From: Celeribacter indicus
Lineage (GTDB): Bacteria; Pseudomonadota; Alphaproteobacteria; Rhodobacterales; Rhodobacteraceae
Length of the DNA stretch: 64,000 nt
Direction of reading: 5' to 3'
NCBI RefSeq assembly: GCF_000819565.1
Contig: NZ_CP004393.1
Location: 537,001-601,000 of the forward strand
Shown here: in pieces, positions 44,633 through 53,279 of the stretch
Layout of the letters: every line of letters begins with the position of its first letter
Position numbering within the stretch: position 1 is the stretch's first letter
Position numbers and translations under genes: made by a program
The notes under the pieces: model-generated
The model's input: only the letters and a program-made list of their open reading frames with translations
The model's database searches: none
Told to the model about the DNA's origin: nothing

Positions 44633-45505
44633 TCAGAGAAGTCCCGCATGGGCCATCGCCGCCCTGATCGCCTCTTTCGTCTCCTCCGAGAGGGGGGTGA
44701 GCGGCAGGCGCACCTCCTCCGAACACAGGTCCAGCAGCGACATCGCGTATTTCGCGCCGCAGACGCCCGGCTCGAGGAAGATCGCGAGATGCAGCGGCAT
44801 CAGCTTGTCCGTAAGGTCGAGCGCTCTGGCATAGTCGCCTGCGCGCGTGGCCGCCTGCATCTCCGCACAGAGCTTCGGCGCGACATTCGCGGTCACGGAA
44901 ATGCAGCCGACGCCACCATGGGCGTTGAAGCCGAGCGCGGTCGCATCCTCGCCGGAGAGCTGGCAGAAGCCGGTGCCGCAGGCAATGCGTGTCTTCGCCA
45001 CGCGCGACAGGTCTCCGGTCGCGTCCTTCACCCCCACGATGCGCGGCAGCTTCGCAAGCTCGCCCATCGTGGCGGGGGTCATGTCGATCACCGAACGGCC
45101 GGGGATGTTGTAGATCACGATCGGCAGGTCGGCCGCGTCGTGCATCGCGGTGAAATGCGCAATCAGGCCCTTCTGCGTCGGCTTGTTGTAATAGGGCGTG
45201 ACCACGAGGGCGGCGTCGGCACCGACTTTCGCGGCATGTTCCATGAAGCCGATGCCTTCGACGGTATTGTTCGATCCGGCCCCGGCGATCACCGGAATGC
45301 GGCCTGCGGCGGTCTCCACCACGATCTCGATCACCCGGCGGTGCTCCTCGTGGGTGAGCGTCGGGCTCTCGCCGGTCGTGCCCACCGGCACGAGCCCGTC
45401 GGAGCCCTGTTCGACATGCCAGTCGACGAGGCGTTTGAGCGTATCGACATCCACCGCGCCGTTCTTGAACGGCGTCACCAGTGCAGGAATGGATCCTTTG
45501 AACAT
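44633..45505 (-). CDS. dapA: 4-hydroxy-tetrahydrodipicolinate synthase
   Basis: A 290-aa class I aldolase that condenses pyruvate and aspartate semialdehyde, the first step to diaminopimelate and lysine. Lys160 in [10 protein letters not shown] forms the Schiff base; Tyr132 and Thr44/Thr45 ([10 protein letters not shown]) complete the active site. Family length is exact. It diverges from the lytic transglycosylase over 167 bp, pairing murein precursor synthesis with murein turnover by location. Confidence 0.96.
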   Translation of the reverse strand: MFKGSIPALVTPFKNGAVDVDTLKRLVDWHVEQGSDGLVPVGTTGESPTLTHEEHRRVIEIVVETAAGRIPVIAGAGSNNTVEGIGFMEHAAKVGADAALVVTPYYNKPTQKGLIAHFTAMHDAADLPIVIYNIPGRSVIDMTPATMGELAKLPRIVGVKDATGDLSRVAKTRIACGTGFCQLSGEDATALGFNAHGGVGCISVTANVAPKLCAEMQAATRAGDYARALDLTDKLMPLHLAIFLEPGVCGAKYAMSLLDLCSEEVRLPLTPLSEETKEAIRAAMAHAGLL

Positions 45506-45672
45506 CGTGCGCTCCTTTTCGGGTGGACGGGGCGCGCGAGTCGCCCCTGTTGAGGTCCGGCGGAAACTAGCCGCCTTCGCGACGGTTCACAAGAATCTGT
45601 GTTGCCGTGCCGGATGAGACAGCTAAGCTCGCGCGCAACGCCCGAGCAGACCCACGAAAAACCGTTCCAGAC

Positions 45673-47613
45673 ATGTCCCGACTCCTTGCCGCGATTGCGG
45701 TTCACGCGATTGTTTTTGCAAGCCTTTTTGCGACTCCCTCCGACGCCTCCGAGGATTCGGAGGCGTTGTTGCGTGCCTATGATGCGCAATGGGCAGGCGA
45801 CTGGAACCGGGCACAGCGCGAGGCGAAGGGGGTCGGGCGCGACATCATCGAATGGAACCGGCTGCGCGCCGGGCACGGGAGCTTCGCGGAGTATCGCGAT
45901 TTCCTGAAGCGCAACGCGGACTGGCCGGGCCTGCCGCTTCTGGCCGAAAAGGGCGAGGCGGCCATTCCCGACGCGGCCGAGCCGCAGGCGGTCGTCGACT
46001 ATCTCACCGCCTTCCCGCCGCAGACGGGCAAGGGGGCGATCCGGCTGATCGAGGCTTACGAGGCGCTCGGGCTGAAGGGCGATGCCGAGGCGCAGGCGGT
46101 GCTGAGCTGGAACACGCTTGCGATGGGGGCGGATGAGGAGGCGATCCTGCGCGCCCGCTACGCCGCCATCCTCGCTCCGCACCATGTCGCGCGTGCCGAG
46201 ATGCTGCTCTGGCGCGACCGGTTCAACGATGCCGAGCGGATGCTGCCCGATTTGCCCTCCGGCTGGGACAGGCTGATCACGGCCACGGCAAAGCTCGTGC
46301 GTGACGACGCCGGCGTGGACGACGCGATTGCCGCCGTGCCCGCGTCGCTTGCCGATCATCCGGTGCTGGCGCATGCGCGTTTCGAATGGCGGGTGCGGCG
46401 CGGGCGCAACGACGATGCGGTGACGCTCATGCTGCAACGCTCCGCCGGACGGGAGGCGCTGGGCCAGCCGGAAGCCTGGGGCAACCGCCGCCGGATGCTC
46501 GCGCGTCAGATGATGCGGGACGGCAAGACGCAGATCGCCTACTCGCTGGCCGCACGCCACGGGCTCCTGCCCGAAGAGGACCACTATGCCGATCTCGAAT
46601 GGCTCGCAGGCTATGTCGCGCTGCGCTATCTCGAGGATGCGCCGCTCGCGCTCGACCATTTCAACCGGTTCCGCATGTCCGTCACCACCCCGATTTCGCT
46701 CAGCCGGGCGGGCTATTGGGAGGGCCGGGCGCTCGAGGCGATGGGAGCAAAGGAGGATGCCGCCGCCGCCTATGCCTTCGGCGCGCAGTTCCAGACCGCA
46801 TTCTACGGCTTGCTGTCGGCCGAAAAGATCGGCCGCGATCTCGATCCGGCGCTCACCGGGGAGCTGCGCTTCGCGGATTATCAGCAGGCCGGGTTCATGG
46901 GGTCGAGCGTGCTCAAGGCCGCGCTCCTGCTCAAGGAGGCCGGCGACCTGCCCCAGGCCGCGCGTTTCCTGCGGCATCTGGGAGAGAGCCTGACGCCGCA
47001 GGAGCTCGGACAGCTTGGCGATCTCGCGCTCGACCACGACGACTACCTCGCGGTGCTGGTCGCGAAATTCGCCGCGGATCGTGGAATCGTGCTCAATCGC
47101 GCCTATTATCCGCTGCACGCGCTGGCGAAGGCGGATCTGCCGGTCGAGCCCGCGCTCGCCCTGTCGATCGCCCGGCGCGAAAGCGAATTCTACCCGCTCG
47201 CCCGTTCCCATGTCGGCGCCCGCGGGCTGATGCAGCTCATGCCGCGGACCGGGCAGGCGATGGCCGAAAAGCTCGGCCTGGCGGGGTTCTCCGAAAAGCA
47301 GCTCGACGATCCGGTGACGAACGCGCGGCTCGGCTCGGCCTATCTCGCGCAGCTCGAGGATGAATTCGGGCGGAACGTGATCCTCGTTTCCGTCGGCTAC
47401 AATGCCGGCCCCTCCCGCGCGCGGGACTGGATGCAGCGGTTCGGGGATCCGCGTTCCGGTACGGTCGATCCCGTCGACTGGATCGAGCACATTCCCTTCC
47501 GCGAGACCCAGAATTACGTGATGCGCGTGGCCGAGAGCCTCCTGGTCTACCGCGCGCGGCTGAACGGCGCGGCCGGTCCGGTGCAACTGACCGCGGAGTT
47601 GACCGAACGCTGA
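45673..47613 (+). CDS. slt: Soluble lytic murein transglycosylase
   Basis: A 646-aa periplasmic enzyme that cleaves murein glycan strands to 1,6-anhydro-muropeptides. The signal peptide (1-25) ends SDA. A long alpha-superhelical U-domain (about 30-470) precedes the GH23 domain, with catalytic Glu503 in ARRESEFYP, GLMQLMP, and VGYNAGP near the C-terminus. The chosen ATG 45673 lacks a strong ribosome binding site; a GTG at 45607 would add 22 residues before the signal peptide. An 11-bp repeat array starts at its stop codon. Confidence 0.92.
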   Translation: MSRLLAAIAVHAIVFASLFATPSDASEDSEALLRAYDAQWAGDWNRAQREAKGVGRDIIEWNRLRAGHGSFAEYRDFLKRNADWPGLPLLAEKGEAAIPDAAEPQAVVDYLTAFPPQTGKGAIRLIEAYEALGLKGDAEAQAVLSWNTLAMGADEEAILRARYAAILAPHHVARAEMLLWRDRFNDAERMLPDLPSGWDRLITATAKLVRDDAGVDDAIAAVPASLADHPVLAHARFEWRVRRGRNDDAVTLMLQRSAGREALGQPEAWGNRRRMLARQMMRDGKTQIAYSLAARHGLLPEEDHYADLEWLAGYVALRYLEDAPLALDHFNRFRMSVTTPISLSRAGYWEGRALEAMGAKEDAAAAYAFGAQFQTAFYGLLSAEKIGRDLDPALTGELRFADYQQAGFMGSSVLKAALLLKEAGDLPQAARFLRHLGESLTPQELGQLGDLALDHDDYLAVLVAKFAADRGIVLNRAYYPLHALAKADLPVEPALALSIARRESEFYPLARSHVGARGLMQLMPRTGQAMAEKLGLAGFSEKQLDDPVTNARLGSAYLAQLEDEFGRNVILVSVGYNAGPSRARDWMQRFGDPRSGTVDPVDWIEHIPFRETQNYVMRVAESLLVYRARLNGAAGPVQLTAELTER

Positions 47614-47641
47614 CGAAGTCCGACGGAAAGCCGACGCTCAC
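47611..47641. repeat. 11-bp repeats at the slt/DMT 3' ends
   Basis: CCGACGGAAAG (47620-47630) and CCGACGCTCAC (47631-47641) follow a shortened unit TGACGAAGT. They resemble the units at 451-494 and fill the space between two convergent stop codons. Confidence 0.6.
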
Positions 47642-48513
47642 GGACGGGACGCCACCCGCCGCGCGCGCATGAGCGTGAAGAGCCCCGCCCCCACGACGAT
47701 CGCGGCACCGAGGACGACATTGGGCAGGACCACGTCGCCGAAGATCAGGACACCGAGAACCGCGGAAAAGGGAAGCTGGAGATAGGCAAATGGTTGAATT
47801 GCCGAGGCTTCTGCCGCCTCATAGGCCTTGATCAGGAGGAAATGCGAGGAGATGGAGGTGGCACAGAGCAGGAGCATCCACAGCCAGTCCCCCGGCAGCA
47901 TCGGCTCCCAGAACCAGACGCCCGCAAGCGTCGTAACCACTGCGCCCGCCACCCCCGTATAAAAGAACGTCACCTCGGCCCCATCAAACCGTGCCACATA
48001 CCGATTCAGCAGGCCATAGAGCGCAAAACAGGTGGCCGAGGTCAGCGGAAAGATCGCATCGAAGGTGAAGATGCCGCTGCCCGGCCTGAGGATGACGAGC
48101 ACCCCCGCAAAGCCGACGGCGACGGAGGCCCAGCGGCGCCAGCCGACACGCTCCCCGAGGATCGGCCCGGAGAGAGCGGTGACGAGAAGCGGGTAGATCG
48201 TGAAGAGCGCGGGCGCATCGACGAGACCCATGCGCACGAAAGCGGTGATCATGAGCAGCACTTCGAGCGCGAGAAGCGCGCCGCGGAAGATCTGGAGCCT
48301 GGGGCGTTCCGACCGGATCGCCCGCGCAAGCCCGCCTTTCCGCCGCATCGACATCAGGATGACGAAGGCGGCGAAGATCCAGTAACGGATCATCACGATC
48401 ATGAAGACGTTGTAGGTTCCGGCGAGATGGCGCGAGATGCCGTCCTGCATCGCGAAGATGAAGGTCGCCCCGATCATCAGGGCGGTGCCGAAGAAGGGGC
48501 TGCTGCGGCTCAT
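47638..48513 (-). CDS. DMT-superfamily (EamA) transporter
   Basis: A 291-aa membrane protein with ten predicted helices in two EamA repeats (about 5-140 and 150-285). GTALMIGATFIFAMQDGISRHLAG and ALFTIYPLLVTALSGPILGERVGW are typical. It probably exports a small metabolite; the substrate is unknown. ATG 48513 overlaps the mnmD stop (ATGA), so it is translated with mnmD. Confidence 0.9.
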   Translation of the reverse strand: MSRSSPFFGTALMIGATFIFAMQDGISRHLAGTYNVFMIVMIRYWIFAAFVILMSMRRKGGLARAIRSERPRLQIFRGALLALEVLLMITAFVRMGLVDAPALFTIYPLLVTALSGPILGERVGWRRWASVAVGFAGVLVILRPGSGIFTFDAIFPLTSATCFALYGLLNRYVARFDGAEVTFFYTGVAGAVVTTLAGVWFWEPMLPGDWLWMLLLCATSISSHFLLIKAYEAAEASAIQPFAYLQLPFSAVLGVLIFGDVVLPNVVLGAAIVVGAGLFTLMRARRVASRP

Positions 48514-49175
48514 TTCTTCACACCGCGGCTCATATGGCGTTTGCGTCCGAAGCCGGGCGCGCGCTCGACGGCGAAGCCCGCCGCGGTCAGTTTCTGCCGC
48601 ACATGGCCGGCGGCGGTATAGGTCGCGAATGTGCCGCCCGGCCGGGTGTGGCGGCCGACCTCCGCCATCAGTTCCGCTTCCCAGAGTTCGGGGTTCTTGG
48701 CGGGGGAGAACCCGTCGAGGAACCATGCGTCCGCCTCTCCGTCCCACGCCGCTAGCGTCTCGCGCGCATCGCCGGGGATCACCTCCGCCTCTACCTCCCG
48801 GATACGAAACCGCCGCGCACCGCCTTCCCAGGCGGCGAGGAAAGGCCCGGCGATCGCTGCCACTTCGGGAAAGGCCGTCAGGGCGGCGCGGATGTCGTCG
48901 CTCCGCATGGGGAAAGCCTCGAAGGACGTGAAGCGGACCGGACCGGGCCCCTCCCACAGCAGCGCGAGTGCGAGCAGGTTGAGCCCGGTGCCGAAGCCGA
49001 GTTCGGCAACGTGAAACCCCTCCGACAGCCGCGCCGGCAGATCGTTGCCGGCAAGGAAGACATGCCGCGTTTCCTCGAGCCCGGACGCGAGCGAGAAATA
49101 GGGATCGTCGAAACGGGTGGAAATCGGGATCGCGCCGTCGCGCCATGCGATGCGGGCTGTCTGGTCTTCGTGCAT
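48510..49175 (-). CDS. mnmD: tRNA 5-methylaminomethyl-2-thiouridine methyltransferase MnmD
   Basis: A 221-aa SAM-dependent methyltransferase equal to the N-terminal half of E. coli MnmC. It has IAWRDGAIPISTRFDDPYFS, GLEETRHVFLAGNDLP, the SAM motif ELGFGTGLNLL, and WFLDGFSPAKNPELW. It performs the last step of mnm5s2U34 formation in tRNA wobble bases. ATG 49175 is chosen over the longer frame. The FAD oxidase half is encoded by the divergent gene 73 bp away. Confidence 0.93.
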   Translation of the reverse strand: MHEDQTARIAWRDGAIPISTRFDDPYFSLASGLEETRHVFLAGNDLPARLSEGFHVAELGFGTGLNLLALALLWEGPGPVRFTSFEAFPMRSDDIRAALTAFPEVAAIAGPFLAAWEGGARRFRIREVEAEVIPGDARETLAAWDGEADAWFLDGFSPAKNPELWEAELMAEVGRHTRPGGTFATYTAAGHVRQKLTAAGFAVERAPGFGRKRHMSRGVKK

Positions 49176-49248
49176 TCTGCGGCCTATGAGGGACAATGAG
49201 CGCGAGACTGCGCCGCAACGCAACCGGGTGCAACGGATAAAACTGCAA

Positions 49249-50289
49249 ATGGGCAAGGCGGAAATCACGATCCACGGGGCGGGCGCCTTCGGCCTCGCCT
49301 GCGCTTACGAGGCGGCGAAACGCGGCGCGCGGGTGCGTCTTCTCGATCCAAACGGGATCGGCGCGGGATCGTCGGGCGGGGTCGTAGGCGCGCTCGCGCC
49401 CCACACGCCCGAAAGATGGAATGAGAAGAAGGAGTTCCAGTTCCGGAGCCTCCTGCTGTCGCGCGATTTCTGGCCGGAGGTCGAGGCGATGGGCGGTGTG
49501 TCGTCCGGCTACGGGCGCACGGGACGGGTTCAGGCCATTGCCGATGCGCGTCAGCTCGGCCTCGCGCGCGAGCGGGAGGCGCAGGCGAAGGAGTTCTGGC
49601 GCGGCGCCGCCGACTGGCGCGTGGTGACGCAGGGGGAGACTGGCTATTGGGCACCGCAGAGCCCGACGGGGTTTCTCGTCCACGACACGTTGTCGGCTCG
49701 GCTCAACCCCTGGCGCGCCTGTCAGGCGCTTGCCGCGGCGATCACCGCGCTCGGCGGCGAGATCGCGACAGAGGGGGCGGAAGAGGGCGCGGTGATCCAT
49801 GCGACCGGCTGGCGCGGGCTGGCGGCGCTCGGCGCGGCGCTGGGCCGCGAGGTCGGCAACGGGGTGAAGGGGCAGGCGATCCTGCTCGATCTCGCGTTGC
49901 CCGAGGCGCCGCAGATTTACGGCGAGGGCCTGCATGTCATTCCCCATGCCGACGGAACCACCGCCATCGGCTCGACCTCCGAGCGGGAATTCGATGCGCC
50001 AGACACCACCGACGCTCAGGCCGACGCGCTTCTCGCCCGCGCGCTGGCCGTGGTGCCGATGCTTGCGCAGGCACGCGAGATCCGGCGCTGGGCGGGGGTG
50101 CGGCCGCGGGCACGGTCCCGCGCACCGATGCTTGGTCCCTGGCCCGGCCGCCCCGGCCATTTCGTCGCCAATGGCGGGTTCAAGATCGGCTACGGTATGG
50201 CGCCGCTCGCGGCGCAGGTGCTTGTCGAGCTGGTGCTCGAGGGGCGCGACGCGATTCCGGCGGCGTTCCGGGTCGAGGCCTCTCTGTAA
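49249..50289 (+). CDS. FAD-dependent oxidoreductase, MnmC oxidase-half-like
   Basis: A 346-aa DAO-family flavoprotein. The N-terminal FAD fold is ITIHGAGAFGLACAYEAAKRG, followed by GAGSSGGVVGALAPHTPERW, which resembles the MnmC oxidase domain. The C-terminal GGFKIGYGMAPLAAQVL closes the FAD site. It most likely removes the carboxymethyl group of cmnm5s2U in tRNA, the step before MnmD; a generic glycine or amino-acid oxidase is the alternative. It starts 73 bp from mnmD in the opposite direction. Confidence 0.78.
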   Translation: MGKAEITIHGAGAFGLACAYEAAKRGARVRLLDPNGIGAGSSGGVVGALAPHTPERWNEKKEFQFRSLLLSRDFWPEVEAMGGVSSGYGRTGRVQAIADARQLGLAREREAQAKEFWRGAADWRVVTQGETGYWAPQSPTGFLVHDTLSARLNPWRACQALAAAITALGGEIATEGAEEGAVIHATGWRGLAALGAALGREVGNGVKGQAILLDLALPEAPQIYGEGLHVIPHADGTTAIGSTSEREFDAPDTTDAQADALLARALAVVPMLAQAREIRRWAGVRPRARSRAPMLGPWPGRPGHFVANGGFKIGYGMAPLAAQVLVELVLEGRDAIPAAFRVEASL

Positions 50290-50321
50290 CACCTGCGCCG
50301 GCGGGATCTTTGCTTAATATG

Positions 50322-50936
50322 TCAAAACTCCACACCTTTCTGCGCCTTTACTCCGGCGCGGAAAGGGTGTTTGACAAGCTCCATCTCGGTCACGAGATCC
50401 GCGATCTCGATCAGTTCCGGCTTGGCGTTGCGCCCGGTGAGCACCACATGGGTCAGGGGCGGTTTGCGGGTGGCAAGGAAGTCGGTCACCTCCGCGATGT
50501 CGAGATAGCCGTAGCGCAGGGCGATGTTGATCTCGTCGAGCAGCACCATCCTGTTCTCGGGATCCAGGATCAGTTCCTTCGCCTTTTCCCATGCCGCCTT
50601 CGCCAACTGCGTGTCGCGGGTCTTGTCCTGCGTCTCCCAGGTGAAGCCCTCGCCCATCGTATGAAACGCGCAGATGTCGCCGAACCGTTCGGTGATGAGA
50701 TCGCGTTCGCCCGTGCTCATGCCGCCCTTGATGAACTGCACGACGCCGCATCTCATGCCATGGGCGATGCAGCGGAAGATCATGCCGAACGCCGCCGAGC
50801 TCTTGCCCTTGCCCGCGCCGGTGTGGACGATGATCAAGCCCTTCTCGGCTGTCTTCGTCGCCATCATCCTGTCGCGCGCGGCCTTGATCTTGCCCATCTT
50901 CGCGGCGTGGCGGGTGTTGTCGTCCTCTGTGGTCAT
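50322..50936 (-). CDS. cobO: Cob(I)yrinic acid a,c-diamide adenosyltransferase
   Basis: A 204-aa CobA/CobO/BtuR ATP:corrinoid adenosyltransferase that attaches the 5'-deoxyadenosyl ligand. The P-loop GAGKGKSS lies at 40-47, followed by VVQFIKGGMSTGERDLI and VLLDEINIALRYGYL. The start MTTEDDNTRHAAKMGKIKAARDR is family-like. It begins eight bases after the lrgB stop, so it is likely transcribed with lrgAB, an unusual pairing. Other late cobalamin genes lie at 58817-60675. Confidence 0.95.
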   Translation of the reverse strand: MTTEDDNTRHAAKMGKIKAARDRMMATKTAEKGLIIVHTGAGKGKSSAAFGMIFRCIAHGMRCGVVQFIKGGMSTGERDLITERFGDICAFHTMGEGFTWETQDKTRDTQLAKAAWEKAKELILDPENRMVLLDEINIALRYGYLDIAEVTDFLATRKPPLTHVVLTGRNAKPELIEIADLVTEMELVKHPFRAGVKAQKGVEF

Positions 50937-50944
50937 GGGATCCT

Positions 50945-51661
50945 TCAGAAAAAGAGTTTCACGAAGAGCGGGGCGAGAAGGGCGGTGAGCGCGGCGTTCA
51001 GTACCATGCCGATGCCTGCGAAGGCGCCGGCGGTTCCATGCACCTGAAAGGCGCGCGCGGTGCCGATGCCATGGGCCGCCACCCCGGTGGCGAAGCCGCG
51101 GCCGCGATAGTCGCGGATGCGCAGCAGGTTGAGAAGCGGCGTCGTCACCACCGCGCCGATCACGCCGGTGATGAGCACGAGGACGACAGTGAGCGTCGGT
51201 AGCCCTCCGATCGTCTCGGAGACGCCGATGGCGATGGGGGAGGTTGCCGCCTTTGGCACGAGCGAGAGAAGGATCTGACGGTCGAGGCCGAAGGCCGCGC
51301 CGATCGCGACACCCGATCCCATCGCCATGGCCGACCCGACGCAAAGCGCGGCGAGAAGCGGCAGGGCGCTTTCGCGGACCTTGCGCCAGTTGCTCCAGAG
51401 CGGCACGGCAAGCGCGACGGTGGCGGGGCCAAGCATGAAATGGACGAATTGCGCGCCTTCGAAATAGGTCTGGTAGCTCGTGCCGGTGGCCTCGAGCAGC
51501 GCGGCAAGCAGCAGCATGGAGATGAGGACCGGGTTCACATAGGGTTTGCGCCCGGCCAGTCGGAAACAGCCGTCGCCGATCAGATAGGCGACAAGCGTCA
51601 GCGTGAGCCAGAGGAGCGGCCCCTCGGAAAGATAGCTCCAGATGTCGATGATATCCGTCAT
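50945..51661 (-). CDS. lrgB: LrgB family protein
   Basis: A 238-aa membrane protein of the LrgB/CidB family with about seven helices. Conserved stretches: PYVNPVLISMLLLAALL, FMLGPATVALAVPLWSNW, and SLVPKAATSPIAIGVSE. With LrgA it forms a system first described as a holin/antiholin-like murein hydrolase regulator, and more recently linked to pyruvate transport. ATG 51661 overlaps the lrgA stop (ATGA); cobO follows eight bases after the stop. Confidence 0.92.
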   Translation of the reverse strand: MTDIIDIWSYLSEGPLLWLTLTLVAYLIGDGCFRLAGRKPYVNPVLISMLLLAALLEATGTSYQTYFEGAQFVHFMLGPATVALAVPLWSNWRKVRESALPLLAALCVGSAMAMGSGVAIGAAFGLDRQILLSLVPKAATSPIAIGVSETIGGLPTLTVVLVLITGVIGAVVTTPLLNLLRIRDYRGRGFATGVAAHGIGTARAFQVHGTAGAFAGIGMVLNAALTALLAPLFVKLFF

Positions 51662-52020
51662 GCGGGCGTCTCGTCCGCCACGCCGCGCAGGCGGTTGACA
51701 TATTTGAAGGTGAGCGCGCCCACCCCGATAGACAGCACGGTCGAGCCGAGGAGGGCCGCGGCAAGGGGCAGGCCGATCTCGGAGAGCTGGTCGAGATACT
51801 GGACGATTCCGACACCCGCCGGAACATAGAGCAGCGAGAGGTGCGAGAGAAAGCCCGTCGCCGTGCCCTCGATCGCCGTTCCGATCGGCGGCCGCCAGAG
51901 AAGGAGCGCGGCGAGCAGTCCCATTCCGATCACCGGGCCGGGAAGCGCGATCCCGGTGATGCGGGACAACACCTCGCCCAGAAGCTGGAAGCCCAGGAAG
52001 ATACCGAAATGGAGGATCAT
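51658..52020 (-). CDS. lrgA: LrgA/CidA family protein
   Basis: A 120-aa membrane protein with four helices, typical of LrgA/CidA: FQLLGEVLSRITGIALPGPVIGMGLLAALLL in parts and LSLLYVPAGVGIVQYLDQ. It is the first gene of the lrgA-lrgB-cobO row. GAAAGG precedes ATG 52020. A perfect FNR box lies about 205 bp upstream, between this gene and the divergent MOSC gene. Confidence 0.92.
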   Translation of the reverse strand: MILHFGIFLGFQLLGEVLSRITGIALPGPVIGMGLLAALLLWRPPIGTAIEGTATGFLSHLSLLYVPAGVGIVQYLDQLSEIGLPLAAALLGSTVLSIGVGALTFKYVNRLRGVADETPA

Positions 52021-52395
52021 CGCATGTCCTTTCGCCGTTCCGCCGCATCTTTGCAGGGCAGGCGGGGGGCTGCAAGGCACCGTGCGCGATACGGTATGCC
52101 GCAGGTCTGGCATGGGGCGGTCGTTCGGGGGCAGGATGCTCCGTCGGCTGTCGCGGCGGTGTGAGGCACGCATACCTGTTGAAGATGCGGCGAGCATGCG
52201 ATTCGGATGGGTCGGACATATTTTTTGATATATATCAATTAGATATTTGATAGATCTCCTGTGCCCTGTTCACCGTCCCGGAGACCTAGGCGTGGTGGCG
52301 GCGGGCGGGGCGGCCTGTCTTTACAGACATCTGCTCTTTTGAATTCGAATCGCTTAACTGGACTCGTCTCAAGGAGCGGATCTGCCGGGGGAAGG
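52021..52395. other. 375-bp divergent intergenic region
   Basis: No gene is supported here. It carries an A/T-rich island (52218-52256) in otherwise GC-rich DNA, containing a perfect FNR box. It must hold promoters for lrgA (minus) and for the MOSC gene (plus); neither is recognisable at the spacing expected for class II FNR activation. Confidence 0.6.
52225..52238. promoter_or_regulatory. FNR/FnrL box
   Basis: TTGAT-ATAT-ATCAA, a perfect match to the FNR consensus TTGAT-N4-ATCAA used by FnrL in Rhodobacterales; DNR-type regulators bind the same sequence. It lies between lrgA and the MOSC gene. Which side it controls is not clear. Confidence 0.75.
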
Positions 52396-53244
52396 ATGAA
52401 ACTTTCGCGTATCACCACCTATCCTGTGAAAAGCGTCGCAGGGACGGACCTTGCCGCCGCACAGGTGACGCCTCTGGGTATCGACGGCGACCGGCGCTGG
52501 GCCGTGATCTATCCCAACGGCATCGTGGCGACCCGCCGCGAACTGCCGCGGCTTGCGCTCCTGAACGCGGTTTCGACCTCCTACGGTATGTCCCTGTCCT
52601 TCGAGGGGGAGCGCATGGACGTGCCTTTCCCCTCCGGCGCCCAGGTCACGGTCAGGGTCTTCTCGACCGAGGTGGAGGGGGTGGAGGATTGCGGGAATTA
52701 CGCGTCGCATTTCCTGTCCTCCGCGCTCGAGCGTGAGGTGCGGCTTGTCTATTTCCCCGACAGCGCCCGGCGCCGCGTCGATCCCGCCTATGCGCCCGGT
52801 GCGCATTTCACTGCGCTGAGCGACGGCTTCCCGCTTCTCCTGACGACGCAGCCCTCGCTTCAGGAGTTGAACGCCGAACTGGCGCATCCGGTGGAAATGC
52901 GACGGTTCCGGCCCAATCTCGTCGTGTCGGGGGATTTCGGCCCCTGGGCGGAGGACAGCTGGCGGCGGATCCGGATCGGCAGGGCCGTCCTGCGCATGGT
53001 GAAGCCCTGCGAACGTTGCGTGATCACGACACAGGATCCCGCGACCGGGGAGCGCACCCACGGCAACGAACCGCTTGCGACCCTGCGACGGATCCACCGT
53101 GCGGCGACGGGCCAGATTGTTTTCGGCCAGAACCTGGTCGTGGAGGAAGAGGGCAATGTCGTCCTCGGGGATGTGGTCGAGGTGCTGGAGGCGGGGCCGT
53201 CGAACCTTCTCGACCCGAAACGCGGAGAGCCGGGACGTTTTTAA
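52396..53244 (+). CDS. MOSC domain-containing protein
   Basis: A 282-aa protein with an N-terminal MOSC beta-barrel (KLSRITTYPVKSVAGTDLAAAQVTPLGIDGDRRW in parts) and a C-terminal MOSC domain. The conserved Cys of the family is in KPCERCVITTQDPATGERT; related proteins such as mARC and YcbX bind the molybdenum cofactor and reduce N-hydroxylated compounds. ATG 52396 has GGGGGAAGG directly upstream. Control by the upstream FNR box is possible. Confidence 0.92.
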   Translation: MKLSRITTYPVKSVAGTDLAAAQVTPLGIDGDRRWAVIYPNGIVATRRELPRLALLNAVSTSYGMSLSFEGERMDVPFPSGAQVTVRVFSTEVEGVEDCGNYASHFLSSALEREVRLVYFPDSARRRVDPAYAPGAHFTALSDGFPLLLTTQPSLQELNAELAHPVEMRRFRPNLVVSGDFGPWAEDSWRRIRIGRAVLRMVKPCERCVITTQDPATGERTHGNEPLATLRRIHRAATGQIVFGQNLVVEEEGNVVLGDVVEVLEAGPSNLLDPKRGEPGRF

Positions 53245-53255
53245 TCCTTTGTTAA
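53241..53255. promoter_or_regulatory. TTAA-N7-TTAA element (possible CtrA site)
   Basis: TTAA-TCCTTTG-TTAA matches the full CtrA consensus of alphaproteobacteria. It overlaps the MOSC stop codon and ends 24 bases before the next ATG. Confidence 0.35.
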
Positions 53256-53279
53256 TCCTGATCGGCGCACTGTCGGCCC

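Noticed and set aside
45475..47586. 703-residue minus-strand frame across slt
   Set aside because: Shadow of the lytic transglycosylase; composition typical of antisense GC-rich DNA.
52017..52238. 73-residue Cys-rich minus-strand frame in the lrgA upstream gap
   Set aside because: No ribosome binding site, overlaps the FNR box, and composition looks random.
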